A DNA stretch of 35,627 nt, from contig CATNBA010000015.1 of NCBI GenBank assembly GCA_950096985.1, forward strand, positions 1 to 35,627, given 5' to 3'. The notes under the pieces are model-generated. The model saw only the letters and a list, made by a program, of their open reading frames with translations. It was not told the origin of the DNA and did no database searches. Each line of letters opens with the position of its first letter. Within the stretch, counting starts at the first letter, position 1. The position numbers and the translations under genes are program-made. Source of the DNA: an uncultured Candidatus Melainabacteria bacterium. Its GTDB lineage: Bacteria > Cyanobacteriota > Vampirovibrionia > Gastranaerophilales > Gastranaerophilaceae. Positions 24,247 through 31,594 of the stretch are shown here, one piece after another.

Positions 24247-24983
24247 TGTTGAAAAAGTTATTACTGATTTTATTTTTGCTGACAAATATCGGCTTTGCTG
24301 ATGAAACTGATATAAATGTTTTTATGGAGCAATACAGCAAGGAAATTCAGCAAAAAATTAAGGCAAATTTCAAATACCAGGGTCAAGAAAGTGCAACCGC
24401 ATCTGTAAGTTATCAAATAAATCCGGACGGAAGTATTGAAGATATTAAAATTGAACAATCAGGCGGTACTGAAATGGATGAAGTTCTTATTAATGCAGTA
24501 AAAAAATCCGCGCCTTTTAAATCTTTTCCCGAAGAATTTAACTTGTCATCAATTAGAATGACAAGCGGATTTCAGCATGTAGTTCACAAATATCAATCAC
24601 CTTCACCATCTTATCAAAATACGCGTATGGCAATTTTGCCTGTTGAGCCTTCTGCCGAAACACAAAAGGTTTATAAAGATTACATGGAAAAACTTCAAAA
24701 GTATCTGTTTGACAGAATTCCAACAACATATAATTACATTCCGAAAGAGCCTGTTATAAAATGCAAAGTGACAAAAAACGGAACTTTAAAAGATATAGAA
24801 CTGACACAATCTTCAGGGTTGGAAGAATACGATAAAAAGATTATACAAGCGTTTTCCAATGCAAAATATCAACCTTTTCCATCGGAATTGAGCCTGTATG
24901 AAGAGTTACCATTTAAAATGCGTGTATATAAACAAATTCGTACAAATCCAGCATTCGGCAACCCAAATTACAGAATGTGGTAA
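24246..24983 (+). CDS. Periplasmic protein with two TonB-C-like domains
   Basis: A 245-residue exported protein. The signal peptide MLKKLLLILFLLTNIGFA precedes DE. Two similar modules follow, at about 30-112 and 145-228. Each has a strand pair with PDGSIEDIKIEQSGG or KNGTLKDIELTQSSG, then a helix and a FPEEF/FPSEL end, matching the TonB C-terminal fold. Without a transmembrane anchor or Pro-rich spacer it is not a classical TonB, so an accessory periplasmic role is more likely. The overlap with the ffh stop (TAATG) ties its translation to ffh. It converges with the HEAT-like gene with no gap, and no terminator is seen between them. Confidence 0.75.
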   Translation: MLKKLLLILFLLTNIGFADETDINVFMEQYSKEIQQKIKANFKYQGQESATASVSYQINPDGSIEDIKIEQSGGTEMDEVLINAVKKSAPFKSFPEEFNLSSIRMTSGFQHVVHKYQSPSPSYQNTRMAILPVEPSAETQKVYKDYMEKLQKYLFDRIPTTYNYIPKEPVIKCKVTKNGTLKDIELTQSSGLEEYDKKIIQAFSNAKYQPFPSELSLYEELPFKMRVYKQIRTNPAFGNPNYRMW

Positions 24984-26141
24984 TTACAAAGCTCTAATAA
25001 TTGACTTAATATTTAAGTCAGTGACTTTTAAAAGAGCAATTGTTTTTGCGTTTTCATCAAGATTACCGAGTTTTTTCAAAACTTCAGCAGTCTTTAGAAT
25101 TACTGTTTGGTTATTTGATTTTAACAGTTCACGTATTTTGAGTAAATCTGTTGCAAAATCAAGTGCAGTAAACACAAAAGGACTGTTTTCATTTAATTCG
25201 TCATTAACATATTTTTCTAAATTATTTGCACTTTTGAGTAATCTTTTGATATCTTGAACTTCATTTTTTGTATTTTTATCCTCATCAAAAAGGTATTCGT
25301 CATTTTCTGTTAAGATATCGAATTTTTCACGTGCATTCAAAAGAACTATGCCTGACTTGCTTTCATCATGGCTGTTTATTAACTTTTCAAAGACTTCAAA
25401 AAGTTCGTAATCAAAAACAACGCTTAAAGGCAAAATTTCTCCTAAACCATTTATAATAAAATTAATAGTCAAAAGAGCATCTTCGTAATATTTGTCGAGA
25501 AGTTCAAACAAATTCTCTATATAAGGGATTTCTCCCGCAATATTTTCAGCCATTGCTGAATTTCTCATAGCAATAAAAATTTCAGGTAGAGCTTCTTTAT
25601 TCCCATATGCACTCAAAAATTTAACCGCTGATAATTTTTCAAACTCATCACTGCATTTCAATTTTTCAAGTGCATCATTATATGATTTTTCATCTTTCCA
25701 AAGGGCTAGTGATGATGCGCAGTTTTGTACAAGAAAATCATTTTCTGCATATGCATTTTCAATAAGAAACTTATGTGCCAGAGGGTCTTGAACTGCCCCG
25801 AAAAATCTTGCACAATATGTTTTTTCATCATCTGTACCTTGTTCAAATTTTTCAAGCATTAAGTCAGTCAAATCTTCATCAGCGTATTTCACAAGTGCTG
25901 ATATAATTACGTCCTCATAAGACGGAGAATAAAACTTTAAAAACTCAATAAGGTTTTTATAATTATTTTCATTTATCTGTACGCCAATACGTTCTGCCAC
26001 ATTTTGTTTTACAAAATCGAATAAAAAACTATCGCTTTCCACAAGTTCTTTAAAAAGCGTAGTATCACAGTCGTTGACAAGATGCTGGGCAACAGGTTCA
26101 AAACCGAATTTGCCCGTAAGTTTTTTTAATTGTTCACTCAT
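24984..26141 (-). CDS. HEAT/armadillo-like helical repeat protein
   Basis: A 385-residue, almost all-helical acidic protein without signal peptide or membrane segment. Paired amphipathic helices recur, e.g. DEKTYCARFFGAVQDPLAHK, then FLVQNCASSLALWKDEKSYN, then FEKLSAVKFLSAYGNKEALP, in the HEAT-like style; a more irregular acidic C-terminal part covers about 260-385. Such proteins are usually binding scaffolds; the partner is unknown. It lies 14 bp behind the DprA-like gene on the same strand, and is likely in one operon, but no Shine-Dalgarno is seen. No catalytic motif is visible. Confidence 0.65.
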   Translation of the reverse strand: MSEQLKKLTGKFGFEPVAQHLVNDCDTTLFKELVESDSFLFDFVKQNVAERIGVQINENNYKNLIEFLKFYSPSYEDVIISALVKYADEDLTDLMLEKFEQGTDDEKTYCARFFGAVQDPLAHKFLIENAYAENDFLVQNCASSLALWKDEKSYNDALEKLKCSDEFEKLSAVKFLSAYGNKEALPEIFIAMRNSAMAENIAGEIPYIENLFELLDKYYEDALLTINFIINGLGEILPLSVVFDYELFEVFEKLINSHDESKSGIVLLNAREKFDILTENDEYLFDEDKNTKNEVQDIKRLLKSANNLEKYVNDELNENSPFVFTALDFATDLLKIRELLKSNNQTVILKTAEVLKKLGNLDENAKTIALLKVTDLNIKSIIRAL

Positions 26142-26155
26142 AATATTAATTCAAA

Positions 26156-26737
26156 TTAATCCAAATAGAATACGGTAATAACTTTGTGACCTTCTTCTGC
26201 ATATTGAACGGCATTGTGCAAAGTTTTACTTGTATGTGATAAGAAACAGATTAACTGATTGCAATCATCGATAATTTCTCTGTTACAAACGCGTGATGCA
26301 TCAGCCAAAGTCATCATAGCTCTATCCGGATGTTCAACAATATTTGGAACACCGATAAGCTGGTTTTGAACATCACTCGGTTGCTGCCCGATAGTTTGCG
26401 GTAAAATAACTTTCAATTTATCAGGATTAGACTTCATAGCACCGCGAATTGCTGCTGCGTTAGTTCCTGAAGAACCTCCTGATGTAATTATTGTATTGCC
26501 CTGTGTAACAAGTGCTGTTGCCAGTGTTTCAATCATTTGCTGATGAGTAATAGGCAGATTGCGGCTGCCGATGATAGCAATTTTTTTAGCAGATTGTTGA
26601 ATAGTAGCTAATTCCATAGCTAATTCATCAACAGTATCAGGTGAATTTGACGACACAGTATCTAAATCATCCATAGGTACAACTATTGATTGTTGTTTTT
26701 GTGCATCGTCTTCAGAACTCATTAGTATATTTGTCAT
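26156..26737 (-). CDS. DprA-like SLOG protein of cyanobacterial type
   Basis: A 193-residue protein. Residues 1-50 are Ser/Asp/Gln-rich and probably disordered. The rest is a Rossmann-like SLOG/DprA-type fold: KKIAIIGSRNLPITHQQMIE, then NTIITSGGSSGTNAAAIRGA, then KLKVILPQTIGQQPSDVQN, and LICFLSHTSKTL before the last strand. Cyanobacteria carry a conserved family with nearly the same motif order (named DNA recombination-mediator-like), which supports the phylum assignment; this rests on memory of that family. It is too short for a full DprA and lacks the SAM and winged-helix domains, so a DNA-uptake role is unproven. GTG 26749 is in the AAGGTGG ribosome-binding site, so ATG 26737 is preferred. 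The HEAT-like gene follows. Confidence 0.8.
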   Translation of the reverse strand: MTNILMSSEDDAQKQQSIVVPMDDLDTVSSNSPDTVDELAMELATIQQSAKKIAIIGSRNLPITHQQMIETLATALVTQGNTIITSGGSSGTNAAAIRGAMKSNPDKLKVILPQTIGQQPSDVQNQLIGVPNIVEHPDRAMMTLADASRVCNREIIDDCNQLICFLSHTSKTLHNAVQYAEEGHKVITVFYLD

Positions 26738-26826
26738 TTCAAATTCCACCTTTTTTTTAATTGCAATCTACTCATTTTTAGTTTATGCTGATTATATCAC
26801 AAAAAATTGATTTTGGGAATAGGGAA

Positions 26827-29319
26827 ATGGAAAATATATTAGGTAATCTTAACAAAGAACAGAGAGAAGCAGTTGAAACCGTTCAAGGACCTTTGCTTAT
26901 TTTGGCAGGTGCAGGGAGTGGAAAAACAAAGCTTTTAACATCAAGAATTGCATACCTCATTAAACACCAATGTGTTCGCCCCAAAAATATTCTTGCGGTA
27001 ACTTTTACCAATAAAGCTGCAAAAGAAATGAAAGAACGTCTCGGAAATATTTTAGGTGAAGATGTTGTCAAATATATGTGGGTTGGCACTTTTCACGGAA
27101 TTTGCGGCAGAATGCTGCGTGAAAATATCGAAAAATATAATTTCCAGTCAGGTAAAAAGCTTGACAAAAATTTCTCAATTTATGATGAAACCGACAGTAA
27201 TGCGGTTATAAAACAGGCAATTAAGAAATTAAATCTTGATGACAAGGTTTATGCGCCTAAATTAGTTAAAACCGTTATTTCAAACGCTAAGAACAAAATG
27301 CAGGATGCTTATACTTTTGCAACTTTTGCAAGAGATTTTAAATCTCAGAAAATTGCATCAATTTATGAAGAATATGAAAATATGCTTAATAACAATAATG
27401 CAATAGACTTTGATGATATGCTTATGTTGACAGTAAAATTGCTTGAGCAATGCAAAGAAGTAAGACAGCTTTATTATGACAGATTTCAGCATATAATGGT
27501 GGATGAGTTTCAAGACACTAACATGGCACAGTATAAGCTAATCAATATGTTGTATTCAAATTTAGAGCCTGAAATTCCTGATGAACGCTCATTGTGTGTT
27601 GTAGGTGATGTCGACCAATCAATCTACAGCTGGCGAGGTGCTGATTATACAATTATTTTGAACTTCCAGCAGGATTTTAAAAAGACAAAACTTATTAAGT
27701 TGGAACAAAATTACCGTTCTACTGCAAATATTTTGAATGTTGCAAACGCAATTATTGAAAATAATACTGAACGTGTGGATAAAGTTCTTTATTCGAACAA
27801 AGGCGACGGAGAGCTTATTGACTATTTTGAGGCACAGGATGAAAGCGATGAGGCAAACTTTATTGCAAGCCGAATAAAGCAAGACAGTGGCGGAGATTAT
27901 AACCGATATGCAATTCTTTACCGTACAAATTCCCAATCGCGTGCGCTTGAAGAAGCGTGTATGGCAGCGGGAATTCCATATAGAATTTACGGCGGATTAA
28001 AATTCTACGACCGTAAAGAAATCAAAGATATTATTGCATATTTAAAATTAATTTATAATACAGACGATTCTCAAAGTTTCAGACGTATTGTTAATGTCCC
28101 GAAACGTGCAATTGGTGATACTACGGTTAAAAACCTTGCAGAATTTGCTGATAAAGAGGATATAAGTTTATTTCAGGCTTGCCAGAGAATTGAAGATGCA
28201 CTTGAAATCCCTCCGAGAACTCGTTCAAAATTGAAAGATTTTTCTGAACTTATTTTGAAATTTAAAGATGCTCAAAAAAGTTACACTTTACAAGAGTTTG
28301 TAACCCTTGTAATCGAAAAAACAGGCTATCTTGCAGAATTACAGCGCGAAAATACTCCGGAAGCCGAAGCAGATATTGAAAACTTGCAGGAATTAGTTAA
28401 CGTTGCGGGTGAATTTGTTCCCGAGGAAAGTGAAAATGCACTGGGTGAATTCTTGCAGCAGGTTGCACTTGTTTCAGACCTTGATGGTATGGATGATATT
28501 ACAAATAATGTTACGTTGATGACACTTCACTCCGCTAAAGGTTTGGAGTTTCCCGTAGTATTTCTTGCAGGATGTGACGAGGGTGTTTTCCCGCATCAAA
28601 GGACTTTTAATATTCCGTCAGAGATGGAAGAAGAACGCCGTTTGATGTATGTTGGGGTTACACGTGCAGAAGAAAAGTTATATCTTTTATCTGCAAAACG
28701 AAGACAAATGTGGGGCGAATATAAGTATTACAATCCGTCAAGATTTATTGAAGAAATTCCTCGCCAATTGTTGAATTCAATTGGATTTGAAGGTTCTTCA
28801 AGCGGTTCATCGACTTTCCAAAATGCTGTATCACGTGCTAAAACCGGAAAATCTGATTTTTCATATTCATCGGCGCAATTTGATAGTTCAGGCTATGTAA
28901 AACCGTCATCAGGTTTCGGAAAAGGTTTTGTGGCACCGAATAAAGGGCTTGCAAGCGGTAAACCAATGAGAACACCGTCACGTACTATTCTTGTAAAATC
29001 ACAAGAAAATAAAGCAAGAGATGAAGAAAGAACTAAAGAATTTTTTAAAGACAATGCTATAAAAAGAATGCTTGAACAAAGACGTGAAAAGGAACGTATG
29101 CAACAGGAGCAAGAGGCTGAACGCCAACGCAGAATGGAAACAACAACTCCTGTCGAATATGTTTTCAATGAGGGTGAACGAGTTTTTCATGATAAACTCG
29201 GTATAGGGCATATAAAAGAAGTTGCGCAAATTGGCGAAAGCTTGATGTATACAATAGATTTCGGACGTCAAGGAATTAAAGCCATGGATGCAGCTTATGC
29301 AAAGCTTAAAAAGTTTTAA
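26827..29319 (+). CDS. pcrA: ATP-dependent DNA helicase, UvrD/PcrA type
   Basis: Superfamily 1A 3'-5' helicase for repair and replication, about 830 residues. Motifs in order: LNKEQREAV (Q-motif), AGAGSGKTKLLTSRIAYL (motif I, near 26-45), VGTFHGICGRMLR, VDEFQDTNMAQY (near 225), VGDVDQSIYSWRGADY, EQNYRSTANIL, TLHSAKGLEFPVVFLAG (near 567) and MYVGVTRAEEKLYL. A charged linker leads to a C-terminal Tudor-like element GERVFHDKLGIGHIKEV, as in PcrA, that can bind RNA polymerase. ATG 26827 has AGGG directly upstream and gives the usual N-terminus; the in-frame ATG at 26785 would add 14 residues. It is divergent from the DprA-like gene. Confidence 0.95.
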   Translation: MENILGNLNKEQREAVETVQGPLLILAGAGSGKTKLLTSRIAYLIKHQCVRPKNILAVTFTNKAAKEMKERLGNILGEDVVKYMWVGTFHGICGRMLRENIEKYNFQSGKKLDKNFSIYDETDSNAVIKQAIKKLNLDDKVYAPKLVKTVISNAKNKMQDAYTFATFARDFKSQKIASIYEEYENMLNNNNAIDFDDMLMLTVKLLEQCKEVRQLYYDRFQHIMVDEFQDTNMAQYKLINMLYSNLEPEIPDERSLCVVGDVDQSIYSWRGADYTIILNFQQDFKKTKLIKLEQNYRSTANILNVANAIIENNTERVDKVLYSNKGDGELIDYFEAQDESDEANFIASRIKQDSGGDYNRYAILYRTNSQSRALEEACMAAGIPYRIYGGLKFYDRKEIKDIIAYLKLIYNTDDSQSFRRIVNVPKRAIGDTTVKNLAEFADKEDISLFQACQRIEDALEIPPRTRSKLKDFSELILKFKDAQKSYTLQEFVTLVIEKTGYLAELQRENTPEAEADIENLQELVNVAGEFVPEESENALGEFLQQVALVSDLDGMDDITNNVTLMTLHSAKGLEFPVVFLAGCDEGVFPHQRTFNIPSEMEEERRLMYVGVTRAEEKLYLLSAKRRQMWGEYKYYNPSRFIEEIPRQLLNSIGFEGSSSGSSTFQNAVSRAKTGKSDFSYSSAQFDSSGYVKPSSGFGKGFVAPNKGLASGKPMRTPSRTILVKSQENKARDEERTKEFFKDNAIKRMLEQRREKERMQQEQEAERQRRMETTTPVEYVFNEGERVFHDKLGIGHIKEVAQIGESLMYTIDFGRQGIKAMDAAYAKLKKF

Positions 29320-29482
29320 ATTGCACATTAAAAATATTAGGTGGCTAAGCCTGTATCTTTTTTAAAAACTTCAGAACAACTTCATCGGTCAAAGAACTGA
29401 TAGTTTTGATGAAAGGAGGGCTGGATTATCGACAATATCAATTTAACTTTTATTATAACATATACGTTTAGATTTTTTAACC

Positions 29483-29738
29483 CTATTGTATAGGTTTGTC
29501 AAATATGCTGAAAAATTCTGCTAATGTAATATCCATTGCATTGCAGATTGAATTTATTGTGGAAATTTTAGTATCTTTTAAACCTTTTTCAGCGGAACAA
29601 ATGCAGCTTTTAGATAATTCGGCAGACCAAGCTAATTTCTCAGCTGTCAAATTTTTACTCTTTCGAAGTTCAAGTATTCTTTTTGCAATATAGTCGTTAA
29701 TGTTTATTTTGTTAATACCATTTTTGAGATATTGACAT
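29483..29738 (-). pseudogene. Frameshifted XRE-family HTH regulator
   Basis: On the minus strand an open frame ends at 29483 and encodes an XRE domain: NDYIAKRILELRKSKNLTAE, then KLAWSAELSKSCICSAEKGL, then KISTINSICNAMDITLAEFF. This frame has no ATG, GTG or TTG start. An ATG at 29738 opens MSISQ in another frame; removing one A from a run of five near 29721-29725 would join it to give about 85 residues. TTAGAG, 17 nt and TAGTAT lie just ahead of that ATG. It is either a recent pseudogene, a slippage-controlled gene or a sequencing error. It is divergent from the broken LuxR-type gene. Confidence 0.65.
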
Positions 29739-29760
29739 AGTAATACTAATCAGATAAAAT
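29732..29760 (+). promoter_or_regulatory. Promoter of the broken LuxR-type gene
   Basis: Perfect TTGACA (29732-29737), 17 nt, TAAAAT (29755-29760). It overlaps the start of the divergent XRE gene. The transcript would begin near 29767, about 25 nt ahead of ATG 29792. Confidence 0.6.
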
Positions 29761-29791
29761 TAAATTCTCTAAGGAAGTATTACTATAGGAT

Positions 29792-30246
29792 ATGACTAAA
29801 TTACAATTGACTTTACTTAAACACCTTGCAACAGGCGCAACACTAGAAGAAATTGCAAAAAAACTTAATATCAGCCATATACAGTCAAAACCAGAACAAA
29901 ACTCTTATATAAAAAATTCAGGGTCAACAACAGAAAGGATTTAATATTTCACGCTTTACAACTTCGAATTATTCCTTACAGTTTTGTAAAACCTAAATTT
30001 CGCAAAAGATTTATCAAAAAAGTTGAACCCCGTCAAATTCCCAGTTTACAAGACCCGCTTTCACAAGAAGAAATCACATATTTATTATTGAAATCCTGCA
30101 GTATGAAAATTTATGAAATAAGAGAAACAATGCATCTTGTAAGTGCTTACCACGAAAGATATATCCATAATCTTGTATGTTCAAAGCTGAATGCAAGAAA
30201 TATCATGCATGCCATCGCAAATGCAAAAATTCTTGGAATAATATAA
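29792..30246 (+). pseudogene. Tandem LuxR-type HTH regulator broken by a one-base frameshift
   Basis: From ATG 29792 the frame reads MTKLQLTLLKHLATGATLEE, then IAKKLNISHI, the first half of a GerE-type HTH, then runs into junk and stops at 29944. The other half continues one frame over: restoring one base at about 29883 turns CAG TCA into CAA GTC and gives QVKTRTKLLYKKFRVNNRKD, then LIFHALQLRII. That frame stays open to TAA at 30246, adding a second HTH-like part (DPLSQEEITYLLLKSCSMKI, ETMHLVSAYHERYIHNLV). The intact protein would be about 151 residues with two LuxR-type domains. It has a good promoter. A recent mutation or an assembly error is equally possible. Confidence 0.75.
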
Positions 30247-30361
30247 ATCACCCAAAAAAATATAAAAAATTATATGCTGAAAGACTTATTATACAAACAA
30301 TACAGGCTTATTAAGCATATAGAAAAATAATACTTTTTTAGGTATGCAAACTCCTTGTATC

Positions 30362-30378
30362 ACAATGTCCAATATTGT
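30362..30378. promoter_or_regulatory. Small dyad upstream of the intact XRE gene
   Basis: ACAAT-N7-ATTGT, about 54 bp ahead of the XRE start; possible operator. The rest of 30247-30431 is AT-rich with no gene seen. Confidence 0.25.
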
Positions 30379-30431
30379 ATAGCATAACTACTGATGTGGT
30401 TTGAAATATAAAAATACTATACTCTGTTAAT

Positions 30432-30746
30432 ATGGATTATTTTTTGAGAGAGTTTGGCAAAAAAATAAGATATTATAGAGAATTAAAAGGTTATAGTCAG
30501 GAAAAACTCGGCGAATTAGTTAGTGTTGCTCCAAATACTATTGGGTTGTGGGAACGAGGAAAATCGTTTATTGAATATCCTACTCTCCTCAAGCTTTGTG
30601 ATGCTCTGGATGTAGAACCTGCTCAACTTTTCAACTTTCCGCCCGAAAACGGCGTATCATATCAAAAACAAACGCTTGATATTTCTAACTTATCAAAATC
30701 TCAAGTCGATATTCTTTTGAAAATTATTTCTGAATTCAGAAAATAA
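30432..30746 (+). CDS. XRE-family HTH regulator
   Basis: A 104-residue Cro/CI-type regulator. The HTH spans about 4-65: FGKKIRYYRELKGYSQEKLG, then ELVSVAPNTIGLWERGKSFI, then LLKLCDALDVEPAQLFNFPP. A Ser/Leu-rich C-terminal helix (86-104) with SKSQVDILLKIISEF follows and may dimerise. A TATACT box lies 8 nt before ATG and there is no Shine-Dalgarno, so the message may be leaderless. It follows the two broken regulators, so this part of the window looks like an old mobile or regulatory patch. It is only distantly similar to the twin XRE genes at 9448-10142. Confidence 0.88.
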   Translation: MDYFLREFGKKIRYYRELKGYSQEKLGELVSVAPNTIGLWERGKSFIEYPTLLKLCDALDVEPAQLFNFPPENGVSYQKQTLDISNLSKSQVDILLKIISEFRK

Positions 30747-30849
30747 ATCACCATATTTTACTATTTTCTATTTATACCTAAAGGGGATTATTTCGCATGT
30801 AAATAAGTTTACAATTTACATATAACATATATGTGGAGTGAATTTAATC

Positions 30850-31158
30850 ATGTTAATGGGAAATGATTGCCGCGATTGCAACAGATACAATCGTTTGGAA
30901 ATGAAAAATGTGAATAAGGATATTCTGGCGTGGCTTGAAGATATCGTAGAAGAAAACAACAGCCGTGTAGAAAGAAAAGAATGGAAAAGTAAATATAACA
31001 GTTATGTTGTATATGATTACGAACCATTTTGTACAGACGGATTTGAAATAAATCTTGTAATAACTTCATATAACGCTGCTTATTTAAATTTCATTAAATA
31101 TCTGTATGATGAAAAAATAAGTACTATAGAATATCTTAACAACTGCATAGGTGTATAA
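30850..31158 (+). CDS. Unrecognised small protein (102 aa)
   Basis: No family is recognised. It begins MLMGNDCRDCNRYNRLEMKN with a C-x-x-C pair, continues with two predicted helices and the strand region NSYVVYDYEPF, and ends KYLYDEKISTIEYLNNCIGV. It is rich in Asn and Tyr and has no signal peptide. GGAG (30835-30838) lies 11 nt before ATG 30850; ATG 30856 and GTG 30838 are less likely starts. A strong terminator follows. It may belong to the same patch as the XRE gene 103 bp upstream. Confidence 0.6.
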   Translation: MLMGNDCRDCNRYNRLEMKNVNKDILAWLEDIVEENNSRVERKEWKSKYNSYVVYDYEPFCTDGFEINLVITSYNAAYLNFIKYLYDEKISTIEYLNNCIGV

Positions 31159-31159
31159 G

Positions 31160-31193
31160 AAAAACAGACCTTTTTTAAGGTCTGTTTTTTTAT
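31160..31193. terminator. Bidirectional terminator
   Basis: Hairpin AAACAGACCTT / AAGGTCTGTTT with a T-run on the right and an A-run on the left, between the 30850 gene and the convergent zinc-ribbon gene. Confidence 0.88.
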
Positions 31194-31212
31194 AGTTAGT
31201 ATGTGAAATTTT

Positions 31213-31491
31213 TTATTCAGCAGGTTGTTCTTTTGAGAAACAATCTTTACAAAATACTTCTCTGCCCGGAACAGGTTTGAAAGGTACTTGAGTTTGTGCT
31301 CCGCATTTAGAACAAACCGCTTCATACATTCTTCTTTGTCTTCTGTTGTTGCTTCTGCGATTTTTTCTGCATTCCGGGCATCTTTTTGGTTTGTTTACTA
31401 AACCTTTTTCTGCATAAAATTCTTGTTCACCTGCAGTAAAGATGAACTCAGCGCCGCAATCTTCACATACAAGTTTTTCGTCTTGGTACAT
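31213..31491 (-). CDS. Zinc-ribbon protein with four CxxC pairs
   Basis: A small basic protein of 92 residues with eight cysteines in four C-x-x-C pairs: C9/C12, C38/C41, C60/C63 and C81/C84. The first two pairs, with PKRCPECRKNRR, match the zinc-ribbon (zf_Tbcl-like) family common in Firmicutes and related groups; the last two form a second ribbon (CSKCGAQTQVPF, then REVFCKDCF). It should bind two zinc ions; nucleic-acid binding is likely from the Arg-rich middle (RRSNNRRQRR) but not shown. GGAGAAAGACAA precedes ATG. Confidence 0.85.
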   Translation of the reverse strand: MYQDEKLVCEDCGAEFIFTAGEQEFYAEKGLVNKPKRCPECRKNRRSNNRRQRRMYEAVCSKCGAQTQVPFKPVPGREVFCKDCFSKEQPAE

Positions 31492-31594
31492 TTGTCTTTC
31501 TCCTAATTTTAGTTGGTACTCAGAAACCTAAATTCCTTCATTTGATTATATACCATTTTTTAAAATTATGCAAGCAGGTAATTTTTGTATCACC

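Noticed and set aside
28999-29328. Minus-strand frames in the helicase gene end
   Set aside because: Shadows of the helicase linker region; no start signals.
29411-29426. AAAGGAGGGCTGGAT resembling parts of the 16S rRNA 3' end
   Set aside because: Short, in the wrong order and orientation for rRNA; no other rRNA sequence around it.
29496-29693. Plus-strand frame of 65 codons
   Set aside because: Antisense of the XRE domain on the minus strand, whose HTH pattern is the real signal here.
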